The notes under the pieces: generated by a model
Database searches by the model: none
What the model was told of the DNA's origin: nothing
What the model saw: only the letters and a program-made list of their open reading frames with translations
Translations under genes and position numbers: made by a program
Assembly: GCF_026686735.1 (NCBI RefSeq)
Contig: NZ_CP113432.1
Location: 5,197,001-5,261,000, forward strand
Source: Pseudomonas triclosanedens
Lineage (GTDB): Bacteria; Pseudomonadota; Gammaproteobacteria; Pseudomonadales; Pseudomonadaceae
DNA: 64,000 bases
Direction: 5' to 3'
Part shown: positions 40,718-54,433 of the stretch, in pieces
Numbering within the stretch: position 1 is the stretch's first letter
How the letters are laid out: each line of letters begins with the position of its first letter

Positions 40718-41152
40718 CGCCACCCGGAGTCTTCACCAGCACGGCATCGCCTTCGGTCTTGCCGATGAGCGCACGGGCGATCGGGGAGTTGACGGAGATC
40801 TTGCCCGCCTTGATGTCCGCCTCGTCGTCGCCGACGATCTGGTAGGTCACGGTCTCGTCCGTCTCGACGTTGGCGATATCCACGGTAGTACCGAAGATCA
40901 CCTTGCCGCTGTGCGGAATGGTGGTGACATCGATGATCTGCGCGTTCGACAGCTTGGCTTCGATGTCGCGGATGCGAGCCTCGGACATACCTTGCTGCTC
41001 ACGCGCGGCGTGGTATTCGGCGTTTTCCTTCAGGTCGCCCAGCTCACGCGCCTCGGCGATGGCCTGGGTAATCTGCGGGCGCAGAACGGTCTTCAGGTAT
41101 TTCAGTTCTTCTTCCAGGGCGCGAGCGCCCTGGACGGTCATTGGGAATTTGC

Positions 41153-41156
<4 letters not shown>
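40680..41156 (-). CDS. greA: Transcription elongation factor GreA
   Basis: Stimulates transcript cleavage by backtracked RNA polymerase. The protein has 158 residues: N-terminal coiled coil with the acidic tip ([20 protein letters not shown]) and C-terminal FKBP-like domain ([29 protein letters not shown]). The ATG overlaps the carB stop (ATGA), so it is the last gene of the carA-orf-carB-greA operon known in P. aeruginosa. Confidence 0.98.
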
Positions 41157-44374
<3,218 letters not shown>

Positions 44375-44393
44375 GGGACTCTCGTTGCAGTAT

Positions 44394-45050
44394 TCAGGAA
44401 AGGGTTGCGCTGGCCAGCTTCACGCCAAAGCCGACGAACAGGGCGCCGACGCCGCTCGAAGCGCCGGCAGCCAGCCGTTGCCGCCGACGGAACCAGGCCG
44501 CCAGACGCACACCGGAGAAAATCAGGAAACTCAGATACAGGGCGCTGATGATCTCAAGGATCGTACCCAGCACCAGGAACGACAGGCCGGGGTAGGCGTA
44601 TCCCGGGTCGACGAACTGGATGAAGAAGGAAATGAAGAAGAGGATCGCCTTGGGATTGGACAGGCTCAGCAGCAGCGCCTTGCGGAACGGCTGGTTGACG
44701 TCCACTTCCTTGGCCGGAGCCGCGGCTTCCGTCAGTGGCTGGCGCAGTTTCTGCCAGCCGCCACGGAGCATGCCGATACCCAGGTAGAACAGGTAGGCGG
44801 CGCCGACGTACTTCAGCCCCAGGAACAGCATCGGCTCGGCCTTCAGGACCGAGGCGATGCCCAGCGCCGACAGGAACATCAGGATCGCATCGCCGAGGAA
44901 CACCGCGCTCGCCGCCCGATAGCCCGAGGCCACGCCGCGCTGGGCGGCAGTGGCAAGGACGAACAGCGAGTTCGGCCCCGGCAGCAGGACGATGAACAAC
45001 GTACCCAGGACGTAGGTCCAGAGGTCGGTGATTCCCAGGGTCGGCATCAT
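44394..45050 (-). CDS. LysE/RhtB-family amino-acid exporter (LeuE-like)
   Basis: The protein has 218 residues and about six membrane helices. N-terminal family motif [18 protein letters not shown] and [34 protein letters not shown]. LysE/RhtB proteins export amino acids; LeuE-type is the closest pattern, but the substrate is not readable. It sits inside the car operon between carA (40 bp) and carB (19 bp), the intervening orf of Pseudomonas carA-orf-carB. Two adjacent ATGs are possible starts. Confidence 0.9.
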   Translation of the reverse strand: MMPTLGITDLWTYVLGTLFIVLLPGPNSLFVLATAAQRGVASGYRAASAVFLGDAILMFLSALGIASVLKAEPMLFLGLKYVGAAYLFYLGIGMLRGGWQKLRQPLTEAAAPAKEVDVNQPFRKALLLSLSNPKAILFFISFFIQFVDPGYAYPGLSFLVLGTILEIISALYLSFLIFSGVRLAAWFRRRQRLAAGASSGVGALFVGFGVKLASATLS

Positions 45051-45090
45051 CTTCTTCTACCTCTTCCGTCTAGTTCGGACTAGGCCGGAC

Positions 45091-46227
45091 TCAGCGGCGC
45101 TCGGCCATCGCCGCGATGAAGCGGTCGAACAGCGGGGCCACGTCGTGCGGACCGGGGCTGGCTTCCGGGTGTCCCTGGAAGCTGAAGGCTACCTTGTCGG
45201 TGCGCTCGATGCCCTGCAGGGTGCCGTCGAACAGCGACTTGTGGGTTGCACGCAGGTTGGAGGGCATGCTCGCCTCGTCCACGGCAAAACCGTGGTTCTG
45301 GCTGGTGATCATCACCACACCCGAATCCAGGTCCTGTACCGGATGGTTGGCACCGTGGTGGCCGTGCCCCATCTTCAGGGTCTTGGCGCCGGACGCCAGG
45401 GCCAGCAACTGATGGCCAAGGCAGATGCCGAATACCGGAATCTCGGTATCCAGGAACTCCCGGATAGCCTGGATGGCGTAGTCGCACGGCTCGGGGTCGC
45501 CTGGGCCATTGGAGAGGAAGATGCCGTCAGGATTCAGCGCGAGCACTTCGCTGGCCGGGGTCTGCGCCGGTACGACGGTCAGGCGGCAACCGCGGGCAAC
45601 CAACATGCGCAGGATATTCAGCTTCACGCCGAAGTCATAGGCGACTACGTGGTATGGCAGGTCCGCAGCGGCGATTTCCGGATGACTGTCGGTCTCCAGG
45701 CTCCACACGCTGGAACGCCACTCATAGCGCTCGGTGGAGGAAACGACTTTCGCCAGGTCCATGCCCTTCAGGCCAGGGAAAGCGCGCGCCAGTTCAAGGG
45801 CTTTTTCCTCGGTGGCGTCGTCGCCAGCCAGGATGCAGCCGTTCTGCGACCCCTTCTCGCGCAGGATGCGGGTCAGGCGGCGGGTGTCGATACCGGCGAT
45901 GGCGACGGTACCGTTGGCTTTCAGGTAATCCGGCAGGGACTGCTTGTCGCGCCAACTGCTGGACAGCAGGGGCAGGTCGCGGATGATCAGGCCAGCGGCC
46001 CAGACCTTGTTCGACTCGGCGTCTTCCGGCGTGGTGCCGGTGTTGCCAATGTGCGGATAGGTCAGGGTGACGATCTGTTGGGCGTAGGAAGGATCGGTGA
46101 GGATTTCCTGGTAGCCGGTCATGGCGGTGTTGAACACCACCTCTCCGACGGTCTGGCCGTCGGCGCCGATGGCTTCACCGCGAAAAACGCTGCCGTCGGC
46201 AAGTGCAAGTATGGCTGGCTTAGTCAA
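45091..46227 (-). CDS. carA: Carbamoyl-phosphate synthase small (glutaminase) subunit
   Basis: Hydrolyses glutamine and channels ammonia to CarB. The protein has 378 residues from a TTG start at 46227, placed 6 bp after a perfect GGGAGG Shine-Dalgarno; an ATG further upstream would run through the leader terminator. TTG is also the E. coli carA start. Class I amidotransferase triad: Cys in [13 protein letters not shown], His in [11 protein letters not shown] and the following Glu. First gene of the car operon. The leader looks like an attenuator. Confidence 0.97.
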   Translation of the reverse strand: MTKPAILALADGSVFRGEAIGADGQTVGEVVFNTAMTGYQEILTDPSYAQQIVTLTYPHIGNTGTTPEDAESNKVWAAGLIIRDLPLLSSSWRDKQSLPDYLKANGTVAIAGIDTRRLTRILREKGSQNGCILAGDDATEEKALELARAFPGLKGMDLAKVVSSTERYEWRSSVWSLETDSHPEIAAADLPYHVVAYDFGVKLNILRMLVARGCRLTVVPAQTPASEVLALNPDGIFLSNGPGDPEPCDYAIQAIREFLDTEIPVFGICLGHQLLALASGAKTLKMGHGHHGANHPVQDLDSGVVMITSQNHGFAVDEASMPSNLRATHKSLFDGTLQGIERTDKVAFSFQGHPEASPGPHDVAPLFDRFIAAMAERR

Positions 46228-46273
46228 GAAGACCTCCCGTAGTTCAAGCCTGGCTGGGCGTGCGCAGATTGTA

Positions 46274-46313
46274 AAAAAGCGGGATGACATCAGAAGAAGT
46301 CATCCCGCTTTTT
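46274..46313. terminator. Terminator/attenuator hairpin before carA
   Basis: A perfect 15-bp inverted repeat, AAAAAGCGGGATGAC / GTCATCCCGCTTTTT, with a 10-base loop and T runs on both strands. It lies only 46 bp before the carA start, too close for a full promoter to fit comfortably downstream, so it probably sits within the carA leader and acts as an attenuator as well as ending dapB transcripts. Confidence 0.85.
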
Positions 46314-46347
46314 ATGTGATCATGCTGCGCTGCTTTTAGTGGACACA

Positions 46348-46380
46348 CTAAAGCTGTAGTTTACAGAAAAGCGACATCAT
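46348..46380 (-). other. Candidate leader peptide upstream of the carA attenuator
   Basis: A 10-codon reading frame, MMSLFCKLQL-stop, with AAGGTGG 4 bases before its first ATG, ends 35 bp before the attenuator stem. A small hairpin TTTAGTG-TGTC-CACTAAA (about 46332-46352) overlaps its stop and could be a pause site. A second, overlapping 20-codon frame (46361-46423, MRFAVMPYVVQ...) lacks a good ribosome binding site. I recall that attenuation by a short leader peptide was proposed for Pseudomonas carA; I cannot check that here. Confidence 0.4.
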
Positions 46381-46430
46381 GGTCCACCTTTTGCACGACG
46401 TACGGCATAACCGCAAAGCGCATCGCGCGC

Positions 46431-47273
<843 letters not shown>

Positions 47274-47294
47274 CTAGCCACCCAGGGCCTTTGG

Positions 47295-48422
47295 TCATAG
47301 ATCGTCGAAGAAGCGCTTCATGCCCTCGAACCAGCCACTGGCCTTGGGCGAATGGGAGGCGTTGCCCTGCAGCGTATTGCGAAACTCCTCGAGCAACTCG
47401 CGCTGACGCTTATCCAGGTTCACCGGCGTCTCAACCACCACGCGACACATCAGATCGCCGGCGCCACCGCCACGAACCGGCGCAACCCCCTTGCCGCGCA
47501 GGCGGAACAGCTTGCCGGTCTGGGTTCCCTCGGGGATCTTCAGCTTCACACGGCCATCGAGCGTCGGCACCTCCAGTTCACCGCCAAGCGCGGCATCGGC
47601 GAAGCTGATCGGCACTTCGCAGTACAGGTGCTTGCCATCGCGCTGGAAGATGTCGTGTTCGCGCACATTCACCACGACATACAGATCGCCCGCAGGACCG
47701 CCGTGGGCACCAGCCTCGCCTTCGCCGGTCAGGCGAATGCGATCACCGGTATCGACACCGGCCGGCACTTTCACCGACAGGGTCTTGTGCTCTTCCACGC
47801 GCCCCTGACCATGACAGGAGCCACACGGATCGGAAATCATCTTGCCGCTGCCGTGGCAGCGCGGGCAGGTCTGCTGAACCGAGAAGAAACCCTGCTGCAT
47901 GCGCACCTGGCCGATACCGCCACAGGTGGTACAGGTCACCGGAGAGGTGCCGGGCTTGGCGCCACTGCCGTTGCAGGTCTTGCAGCCGACCAGCGTAGGC
48001 ACGCGAATGGTAACGGTGGTACCGCGCACCGCGTCTTCCAGATCCAGGTCGAGCGTATAGCGCAGGTCAGCGCCACGCTGCGGGCCGCCACGGGAGCCGC
48101 CACGACCGCCACCACCGAAGAAATCGCTGAAGACGTCGCCGAAGATGTCAGAGAAGCTCGCCCCGCCGAAGCCCGCGCCACCGCCACCCATCTGCGGGTC
48201 GACGCCGGCATGGCCGTACTGATCGTAGGCCGCGCGCTTGCTGGCGTCGGAGAGGACCTCGTACGCCTCGTTAGCCTCCTTGAATTTGTCCTCGGCCTCC
48301 TTGTCGCCGGGATTGCGGTCCGGGTGGTACTTCATGGCCAGCCGGCGATAGGCCTTCTTCAGGTCCGCCTCACTGGCACCACGCTCGACACCCAGTACCT
48401 CGTAAAAATCACGTTTGGCCAT
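47295..48422 (-). CDS. dnaJ: Chaperone DnaJ
   Basis: Hsp40 co-chaperone that delivers substrates to DnaK. The protein has 375 residues: J domain with HPD ([10 protein letters not shown]), Gly/Phe-rich stretch at ~75-105, four CxxCxGxG zinc motifs ([32 protein letters not shown]), and the C-terminal beta domains. 122 bp after dnaK; two hairpins lie in that gap. Confidence 0.98.
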   Translation of the reverse strand: MAKRDFYEVLGVERGASEADLKKAYRRLAMKYHPDRNPGDKEAEDKFKEANEAYEVLSDASKRAAYDQYGHAGVDPQMGGGGAGFGGASFSDIFGDVFSDFFGGGGRGGSRGGPQRGADLRYTLDLDLEDAVRGTTVTIRVPTLVGCKTCNGSGAKPGTSPVTCTTCGGIGQVRMQQGFFSVQQTCPRCHGSGKMISDPCGSCHGQGRVEEHKTLSVKVPAGVDTGDRIRLTGEGEAGAHGGPAGDLYVVVNVREHDIFQRDGKHLYCEVPISFADAALGGELEVPTLDGRVKLKIPEGTQTGKLFRLRGKGVAPVRGGGAGDLMCRVVVETPVNLDKRQRELLEEFRNTLQGNASHSPKASGWFEGMKRFFDDL

Positions 48423-48463
48423 AAATTATCTGCACCTTGAAAACCTCTCCCCCAGACACGCCA

Positions 48464-48520
48464 ACGCGGGAGCAAGCCCCCGCGTGACGTTTCATGCGCA
48501 CCGACACGCTGGTCGGTGCG
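48464..48520 (-). other. Two hairpins between dnaK and dnaJ
   Basis: CGCACCGAC-ACGCTG-GTCGGTGCG (48497-48520) and ACGCGGG ... CCCGCGT (48464-48485) lie just after the dnaK stop on the minus strand. Neither is followed by a T run. They may partly stop or protect the dnaK message, giving more DnaK than DnaJ. Confidence 0.5.
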
Positions 48521-48544
48521 CCGGAGCGGAAGCAAGCACGCGGC

Positions 48545-50461
48545 TTACTTGTTCTCCTTGACCTCTTCGAACTCGGCGTCAACGACATCGTCGCCTGCCT
48601 TGTCGTCAGCGGCCTCGCCCTGAGCGGCAGCACCAGGCTGCGGCTGTTCGGCGTACATCTTCTGAGCCAACGGGGTGGATGCCTGGGACAGCGCATTCAT
48701 CTTGGCCTCGATCTCAGCCTTGTCGTCACCCTTCACGGCAACTTCCAGCTCACCCAACGCCTTCTCGATGGCTGCCTTCTCTTCAGCGGTAGCCTTGTCG
48801 CCGGCCTCGGTGATCATCTTGCGAGTCGCATGGACCAGCGCATCGCCCTGGTTGCGGGCAGCGGCCAATTCCTCGAACTTGCGATCCTCCTCGGCGTTGG
48901 CCTCGGCGTCGCGCACCATCTGCTGAATCTCATCCTCGGAAAGACCGGAGGAAGCCTTGATAACGATGGACTGCTGCTTGCCGGTAGCCTTGTCCTTAGC
49001 GCTGACGTGCAGGATGCCGTTGGCGTCGATGTCGAAGGTCACTTCGATCTGCGGCACACCGCGCGGAGCCGGCGGGATATCGGCCAGGTCGAACTTGCCC
49101 AGCGACTTGTTCTGACCGGCCTGCTTGCGCTCACCCTGCAGAACGTGAATGGTCACCGCGCCCTGGTTGTCATCGGCAGTGGAGAACACCTGCGACTTCT
49201 TGGTCGGAATGGTGGTGTTCTTGTCGATCAGCGCAGTCATCACGCCGCCGAGGGTTTCGATACCCAGGGTCAGCGGAGTAACGTCCAGCAGCAGCACGTC
49301 CTTCACATCACCGGCCAGGACGGCGCCCTGAATGGCAGCACCCATCGCTACGGCTTCGTCCGGGTTTACGTCCTTGCGTGCTTCCTTGCCGAAGAACTCG
49401 GCAACAGTCTTCTGCACCAGCGGCATGCGGGTCTGGCCGCCCACCAAGATCACTTCGTCGATCTTCGAGACGTCCAGGCCTGCATCTTTCAGCGCAACGC
49501 GGCACGGCTCGATGGTGCGGGCAACCAGGTCCTCCACCAGGGACTCCAGCTTGGCGCGGGACACCTTCACGTTAAGGTGTTTCGGGCCGCTGGCGTCAGC
49601 GGTGACATACGGCAGGTTGACATCGGTCTGCTGGGTCGAGGACAGCTCGATCTTGGCCTTCTCGGCAGCTTCCTTCAGGCGCTGCATGGCCAGCGGGTCG
49701 CCCTTGAGGTCCATGCCGGACTCTTTCTTGAACTCCTCGACGAGGTAGTCGATCAGGCGCAGGTCGAAGTCTTCGCCCCCCAGGAAGGTGTCACCGTTGG
49801 TGGCCAGCACTTCGAACTGGTGCTCGCCATCGACTTCCGCAATCTCGATCACGGAAACGTCGAAGGTACCGCCACCCAGGTCGTAGACGATGATGGTGTG
49901 GTCACCCTTGGCCTTGTCCAGGCCATAGGCCAGCGCAGCAGCGGTCGGCTCGTTGATGATCCGCTTGACGTCGAGGCCGGCGATGCGACCGGCATCCTTG
50001 GTAGCCTGGCGCTGGCTGTCGTTGAAGTAGGCCGGAACGGTAATGACCGCTTCGGTGACCGGCTCGCCCAGATAATCCTCGGCGGTCTTCTTCATCTTCT
50101 TCAGGACTTCGGCGGAAACCTGCGGCGGAGCCATTTTCTGGCCCTTGGCCTCGACCCATGCGTCGCCGTTGTCAGCCTTGACGATGCTGTAGGGCACCAT
50201 CTTGATGTCTTTCTGTACGACGTCTTCTTCGAAGCGACGGCCGATCAGGCGCTTGACCGCGTACAGGGTGTTCTTCGGGTTGGTGACGGCCTGGCGCTTC
50301 GCCGGCTGGCCAACCAGGATTTCGCCGTCATTGGCATAGCCGATGATCGACGGGGTGGTACGAGCGCCTTCGGCGTTCTCGATGACCTTGACGTTACCAT
50401 TCTCCAGGATGGACACACAGGAGTTGGTGGTCCCCAGGTCAATACCAATGATTTTGCCCAT
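48545..50461 (-). CDS. dnaK: Molecular chaperone DnaK (Hsp70)
   Basis: ATP-dependent chaperone with DnaJ and GrpE. The protein has 638 residues starting [15 protein letters not shown], 7 bases after GGAGAG; two upstream codons (GTG AAT) are not needed. Nucleotide-binding motifs [21 protein letters not shown] and [11 protein letters not shown]; substrate-binding domain from ~390; acidic C-terminal tail ([11 protein letters not shown]). Middle gene of grpE-dnaK-dnaJ under the sigma-32 promoter at 51184. Confidence 0.99.
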   Translation of the reverse strand: MGKIIGIDLGTTNSCVSILENGNVKVIENAEGARTTPSIIGYANDGEILVGQPAKRQAVTNPKNTLYAVKRLIGRRFEEDVVQKDIKMVPYSIVKADNGDAWVEAKGQKMAPPQVSAEVLKKMKKTAEDYLGEPVTEAVITVPAYFNDSQRQATKDAGRIAGLDVKRIINEPTAAALAYGLDKAKGDHTIIVYDLGGGTFDVSVIEIAEVDGEHQFEVLATNGDTFLGGEDFDLRLIDYLVEEFKKESGMDLKGDPLAMQRLKEAAEKAKIELSSTQQTDVNLPYVTADASGPKHLNVKVSRAKLESLVEDLVARTIEPCRVALKDAGLDVSKIDEVILVGGQTRMPLVQKTVAEFFGKEARKDVNPDEAVAMGAAIQGAVLAGDVKDVLLLDVTPLTLGIETLGGVMTALIDKNTTIPTKKSQVFSTADDNQGAVTIHVLQGERKQAGQNKSLGKFDLADIPPAPRGVPQIEVTFDIDANGILHVSAKDKATGKQQSIVIKASSGLSEDEIQQMVRDAEANAEEDRKFEELAAARNQGDALVHATRKMITEAGDKATAEEKAAIEKALGELEVAVKGDDKAEIEAKMNALSQASTPLAQKMYAEQPQPGAAAQGEAADDKAGDDVVDAEFEEVKENK

Positions 50462-50550
50462 ATTCACTCTCCAGAAATTAGATTCCGCGCTAACCCTGCT
50501 GCGGGTCTTCTGCTCGGTTGATTACCCAGATGGGGACCGGGTGGTGGATT

Positions 50551-51114
50551 TCAAGCCTTCTCGTCGATCGAGGGCGGAGTTTGTTCGGGTGCCTTGCTGA
50601 CCACGACCATCGCCGGACGCAACAGGCGGCCATTGAGCAGATACCCCTTCTGGAACACCTTGACTACGCTGCCAGGCTCCAGGTGCACGCACTCCTCCAT
50701 CGCCATCGCCTGGTGATGCTCGGGGTTGAACGGCTCGCCGTGCGGGTCGACCGGCTCCAGGTTGTAGCGCTTGAGGGTATCGTGGAACATCTTGAGGGTC
50801 AGCTCGATCCCTTCACGCATCGGCTTGATCGCCTCGTCGTCCGGGCTCGACATCTCCAGCGCGCGCTCGAGGGTATCGACAATCGGCAGCAGGTCGCCGG
50901 AGAACTTCTCCAGAGCGAACTTGTGTGCCTTCTCCACATCCTGCTCGGCACGGCGGCGGACGTTCTGCAATTCAGCGACAGCACGCAGGCTCTGATCCTT
51001 CGCCGCGGCAACCTGTTCTTCCAGCTCCAGCACGCGGGCGTTCAGGTCCTCGGCAGCGCCGGTATCCGGCTGCTCGTTGAACTGGGAATCCTGAGTCTGT
51101 TGTTCGTCAGACAT
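50551..51114 (-). CDS. grpE: Nucleotide exchange factor GrpE
   Basis: Releases ADP from DnaK and acts as a thermosensor. The protein has 187 residues: acidic N-terminus, long coiled coil at ~30-90 ([30 protein letters not shown]) and beta domain with [19 protein letters not shown]. First gene of the heat-shock operon; GGAGAG lies before ATG, and a consensus sigma-32 promoter is ~70 bp upstream. Confidence 0.97.
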   Translation of the reverse strand: MSDEQQTQDSQFNEQPDTGAAEDLNARVLELEEQVAAAKDQSLRAVAELQNVRRRAEQDVEKAHKFALEKFSGDLLPIVDTLERALEMSSPDDEAIKPMREGIELTLKMFHDTLKRYNLEPVDPHGEPFNPEHHQAMAMEECVHLEPGSVVKVFQKGYLLNGRLLRPAMVVVSKAPEQTPPSIDEKA

Positions 51115-51183
51115 GCCTCTCTCCTAAAAAGAAAATAAGCCTTTGAAAACAAAGCGAACCCCAAGGTCCGCGGCTCTGCCGTC

Positions 51184-51212
51184 TATATGGGGCGCGATTC
51201 GGCTTCTTCAAG
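51184..51212 (-). promoter_or_regulatory. Sigma-32 heat-shock promoter of grpE-dnaK-dnaJ
   Basis: On the minus strand CTTGAAG, a 13-bp spacer, and CCCCATATA match the sigma-32 consensus (CTTGAAA, 11-15 bp, CCCCATNT). Predicted start near 51,175, about 60 nt before grpE. Confidence 0.9.
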
Positions 51213-51245
51213 GGCAGGAGAGAGAATTGCCAGCGGTAAAAAATA

Positions 51246-51261
51246 CTGTATAAATAACCAG
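51246..51261 (+). promoter_or_regulatory. LexA (SOS) box of recN
   Basis: CTGTATAAATAACCAG follows the CTG-N10-CAG SOS-box pattern with an AT-rich core (TATAAATAA), 23 bp before the recN ATG and probably overlapping its promoter. recN is one of the most strongly LexA-regulated genes in other bacteria. Confidence 0.85.
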
Positions 51262-51284
51262 ACAACTCTCTGGAGCCGCCACCC

Positions 51285-52961
51285 ATGCTGGTTCACCTGT
51301 CCGTGCACAACTACGCCATCGTCGAGCACCTCGATCTCGAGCTCGCCGCCGGCATGACCGTGATCACCGGCGAAACCGGCGCCGGCAAGTCGATCATGCT
51401 CGACGCCCTCGGCCTGGCCCTGGGCGACCGCGCCGACAGCGGCGTGGTGCGCCCCGGCGCCGACAAGGCAGACATTCTCGCGAGCTTCGATGTCAGCGCC
51501 ATTGCCGAAGCCCGCGACTGGCTCGCCGAACGCGACCTGGAACAGGACGGCCCCTGCATCCTGCGGCGAGTCATCACCGCCGAAGGCCGCTCCCGCGCCT
51601 ACATCAACGGCACGCCCTGCCCATTGGGCGACCTCAAGCACCTGGGCGAGCTGCTCATCGACATCCATAGCCAGCACGAGCACCAGTCGTTGCTGAAGGC
51701 CGACACGCACCGCCGCCTGCTCGACGAATACGCAGGCAGCCAGGACCTGGCACGCCAGGTGCAACTGGCAGCGCAGCGCTGGAAGCAGACCCGCCAGGAA
51801 CTGGATCGCCTGTCGCGCAGCGGCGACGAACAGCGCGCCCGCCACCAATTGCTCAGCTACCAACTGGAAGAACTGGAAAACCTCGGTTTGGGCGAGAATG
51901 AACTGGAGCAGCTCGAAGCCGAACACAAGACCCAGAGCAATGCCGGCAACCTGATCGCCGCCTGCCGCCAAGTGGTCGAGTTGTGCAGCGAGAGCGATGC
52001 CGGCAACGTCCTGTCCGCCCTCACCTCCAGCCTCAACCGGCTTACCGCCTTCCAGAGCCAGCCAGCCGCTCTGAACGAAGCCGTGAACCTGCTTTCAAGC
52101 GCACAGATCCAGGTGGAAGAAGCCATTGGCGAGCTGAATCGCTTCGTCGATCACTTCGACGCCGACCCCATGCGCCTGCAGCAGCTCGAAGAACGCATGG
52201 ACGCGATCTACAGCCTGGCCCGCAAGCACCGGGTGCAGCCCCACGAACTGCAGGACCTGCAACAGCGCCTGCTGGACGAGCTCGAAGCGCTCAATGCAGA
52301 CGACGAAGCCATTGAGAGGCTGGGCGATGAACTCGCCGCCTACTCCCGCCACTACCAGGAAAAGGCCGCGGAACTCAGCCAGATGCGCCAGTCAGCCGCC
52401 CCGCAACTTGCAAAGGCCGTGGAAGTCGAAATGCAGCGCCTGGGCATGCCGGGCGGGCGCTTCTCCATCGAACTGCGCAGCGTGCCGCAAGAAGAGCCGA
52501 ACATGAACGGCCTGGAGCTGCTGGAGTTCCTGGTCAGCGCCAACCCGGGCCAACCGCTGAAAGGTCTGGCGAAGGTCGCCTCGGGCGGCGAGCTGTCCCG
52601 CATAAGCCTGGCGATCCAGGTAATCACCGCACAGACCTCGCGCACGCCCACCCTGGTATTCGACGAAGTGGACGTCGGCATCGGCGGCCCCACCGCCGAG
52701 GTGGTCGGCCAATTGCTGCGCCGCCTGGGCGAGCGCGGCCAGGTCCTTACCGTCACGCACCTGCCACAGGTCGCCGCACAGGGGCACCAGCATCTCTTTG
52801 TACACAAGGACCGCGGCAGCAGCGAGACCCGCACGGCGGTGGCCAACCTGAAGAAAGCCGAGCGCGTCGAAGAGATCGCGCGAATGCTGGGCGGGGTCGA
52901 CCTGACCAAGGAGTCCCTGGCCCACGCGCGCAAGATGGTCGACTCGGCCGTGCAGGACTGA
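51285..52961 (+). CDS. recN: DNA repair protein RecN
   Basis: SMC-like ATPase acting at double-strand breaks, SOS-induced. The protein has 558 residues. Walker A VITGETGAGKSIMLDALG at ~27-44, long central coiled coil (~160-370), ABC signature VASGGELSRISLA and Walker B TLVFDEVDVGIGG near the C-terminus. GGAG lies 10 bp before ATG. Divergent from grpE; LexA box upstream. Confidence 0.98.
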   Translation: MLVHLSVHNYAIVEHLDLELAAGMTVITGETGAGKSIMLDALGLALGDRADSGVVRPGADKADILASFDVSAIAEARDWLAERDLEQDGPCILRRVITAEGRSRAYINGTPCPLGDLKHLGELLIDIHSQHEHQSLLKADTHRRLLDEYAGSQDLARQVQLAAQRWKQTRQELDRLSRSGDEQRARHQLLSYQLEELENLGLGENELEQLEAEHKTQSNAGNLIAACRQVVELCSESDAGNVLSALTSSLNRLTAFQSQPAALNEAVNLLSSAQIQVEEAIGELNRFVDHFDADPMRLQQLEERMDAIYSLARKHRVQPHELQDLQQRLLDELEALNADDEAIERLGDELAAYSRHYQEKAAELSQMRQSAAPQLAKAVEVEMQRLGMPGGRFSIELRSVPQEEPNMNGLELLEFLVSANPGQPLKGLAKVASGGELSRISLAIQVITAQTSRTPTLVFDEVDVGIGGPTAEVVGQLLRRLGERGQVLTVTHLPQVAAQGHQHLFVHKDRGSSETRTAVANLKKAERVEEIARMLGGVDLTKESLAHARKMVDSAVQD

Positions 52962-52986
52962 TGCCTGCCACGGCATAGCCGGTAAC

Positions 52987-53016
52987 GAAAACGGCGACCC
53001 CAGGGTCGCCGTTTTC
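52987..53016. terminator. Bidirectional terminator between recN and fur
   Basis: Perfect 14-bp arms GAAAACGGCGACCC / GGGTCGCCGTTTTC with a 2-base centre, T-rich on both strands, between the convergent recN and fur stops. Confidence 0.88.
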
Positions 53017-53030
53017 ATTGCTGCGTACGC

Positions 53031-53435
53031 TTATTTTTTCTTGCGCACGTACAGCACCAGATTGTGATCGACCAGCTCGAAGCCACGCTCCTTGACGATT
53101 TCCTTCTGGCGCTTCTCGATCTCGGAGTCCATGAACTCAATGACCTCGCCGGTATCGACGCAGACCATGTGATCGTGGTGGCCGCTGTCGGCCAGCTCGA
53201 ACACCGCGTGGCCACCGTCGAAGTTGTGACGAACCACCAGGCCCGCGGCCTCGAACTGGGTCAGCACGCGATATACGGTTGCCAGGCCTACGTCCTCGCC
53301 AGCCTCCATCAGCGCTTTATAGACATCCTCCGCGCTCATGTGGCGCTGCTCGGCGGAATCGAGCATCTGGAGGATCTTGACGCGCGGCAGCGTGACCTTC
53401 AGTCCGGCTTTGCGCAGTTCGCTATTTTCAACCAT
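53031..53435 (-). CDS. fur: Ferric uptake regulator Fur
   Basis: Fe(II)-dependent repressor of iron uptake. The protein has 134 residues, the length of P. aeruginosa Fur, starting [15 protein letters not shown]; upstream-extended readings run into the omlA promoter region and are rejected. Winged helix ([29 protein letters not shown]) and metal sites (HDGGHAVF-type [22 protein letters not shown]). The enterobacterial CxxC zinc motif is reduced to one Cys, as is usual for Pseudomonas. Divergent from omlA, 96 bp apart. Confidence 0.98.
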   Translation of the reverse strand: MVENSELRKAGLKVTLPRVKILQMLDSAEQRHMSAEDVYKALMEAGEDVGLATVYRVLTQFEAAGLVVRHNFDGGHAVFELADSGHHDHMVCVDTGEVIEFMDSEIEKRQKEIVKERGFELVDHNLVLYVRKKK

Positions 53436-53459
53436 GTGTGCTTTCTCGGCGCGGGATGC

Positions 53460-53488
53460 TTCGCAGCTTCCCTCAATGCAGGTATGAT
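53460..53488 (+). promoter_or_regulatory. Candidate sigma-70 promoter of omlA
   Basis: TTCGCA (53460-53465), 17 bp, TATGAT (53483-53488) in the fur-omlA divergent region, 44 bp before the omlA ATG. Confidence 0.45.
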
Positions 53489-53531
53489 CGGGATTTCGTC
53501 GCTCAGCCAAGATAGTGGAAGTCACCCCCCG

Positions 53532-54068
53532 ATGCAAAACGCTAAGCTCATGCTGACCAGTCTCGCTTTCGCGCTGGGACTTGCCGCACTCGCCGGTTGT
53601 TCTTTCCCGGGGGTTTACAAAATCGACATCCAGCAGGGCAACGTCGTAACGCAGGACATGATAGACCAGTTGAAGCCCGGAATGACCCGACGCCAAGTGC
53701 GGTTTATCATGGGCAACCCGCTGATCGTCGACACGTTCCACCCCAATCGCTGGGATTACCTGTACAGCATCCAGCCCGGCGGCGGTCAGCGCCAGCAGGA
53801 ACGCATGAGCCTGTACTTCGGCGCAAACGACCAACTCATCGGCCTGAACGGCGACTTCATGCCCGGCGTCAGCCGCGACGAATCGATTCTCGGCAAGGAA
53901 GGCACTCCGGCCACCACGCCGTCGCAGCCGGCCCAGCAACAGCCCGAACAGCCCAAGGACGAACCGGCCAAGCCCGGCTCCGTGGAAGAACAGATCCAGC
54001 GCGAAGTGGATCAGGTGGAGACCGTGCCCGTTCCCACCCCCGAACCGCTCGACAAGAACCCGCAGTAA
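53532..54068 (+). CDS. omlA: Outer-membrane lipoprotein OmlA / BamE
   Basis: Small lipoprotein of the BAM outer-membrane assembly complex. The protein has 178 residues with signal peptide and lipobox LAGC (Cys ~23). SmpA/OmlA domain: [24 protein letters not shown] and RWDYLYSI. The C-terminal ~55 residues are Pro/Gln/Glu-rich, a Pseudomonas extension. The upstream part of the open frame overlaps fur antisense and is not coding. fur-omlA divergence is conserved in the genus. Confidence 0.97.
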   Translation: MQNAKLMLTSLAFALGLAALAGCSFPGVYKIDIQQGNVVTQDMIDQLKPGMTRRQVRFIMGNPLIVDTFHPNRWDYLYSIQPGGGQRQQERMSLYFGANDQLIGLNGDFMPGVSRDESILGKEGTPATTPSQPAQQQPEQPKDEPAKPGSVEEQIQREVDQVETVPVPTPEPLDKNPQ

Positions 54069-54079
54069 GCGGATTCAAC

Positions 54080-54116
54080 AACGAAAAAAGCCCGGCCAAC
54101 GCCGGGCTTTTTCGTT
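54080..54116. terminator. Bidirectional terminator between omlA and rnfH
   Basis: Arms AACGAAAAAAGCCCGGC / GCCGGGCTTTTTCGTT with loop CAAC and T/A tracts on both sides, between convergent stops. Confidence 0.92.
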
Positions 54117-54124
54117 TTCCGCGT

Positions 54125-54433
54125 TCAGCCTCTCGCGGCCTTCGCTCGAGCGGCGCGCTGCTTGCGCACCTCCTTCGGATCGGCGATCAGTGGCCGGTAG
54201 ATCTCCACCCGCTCCCCCTCTTCCAGCACACGCTCATCCGGCCTGGCCACAGCCTTGCCGAATATCCCCAACGGGCAACTCTGCACATCCAGGCCGGGAA
54301 AGTGCACGGCGATTCCGGACAACTGCACCGCCTCGCGCATCCTCGTACCGTAAGGCACGCTCAGGCGCAGCAGGCACTGGCGCTCCGGCAGCGCATACGC
54401 CACTTCGACAACAATACTGCGCGGCTCAACCAT
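54125..54433 (-). CDS. rnfH: RnfH-family ubiquitin-like protein
   Basis: The protein has 102 residues starting MVEPRSIVVEVAYALPE; an ATG ten codons upstream lies inside ratA. Beta-grasp RnfH/UPF0125 family: LSVPYGTRMREAVQLSG, GIFGKAVARPDERVLEEGERVEIYRPL, then a basic tail. The ratA stop overlaps its start by 8 bases, so the pair is coupled (the yfjG-yfjF arrangement of E. coli). Cellular role not settled. Confidence 0.92.
   Translation of the reverse strand: MVEPRSIVVEVAYALPERQCLLRLSVPYGTRMREAVQLSGIAVHFPGLDVQSCPLGIFGKAVARPDERVLEEGERVEIYRPLIADPKEVRKQRAARAKAARG

Noticed and set aside
46228..46290. carA start at an upstream ATG (46290)
   Set aside because: The extension would lie in the attenuator hairpin and has no good ribosome binding site, whereas the TTG at 46227 has GGGAGG at ideal distance and gives the family length.
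53436..53939. Long upstream extension of fur on the minus strand
   Set aside because: It would run through the fur-omlA divergent promoter region and antisense to omlA; Fur is complete from 53435.
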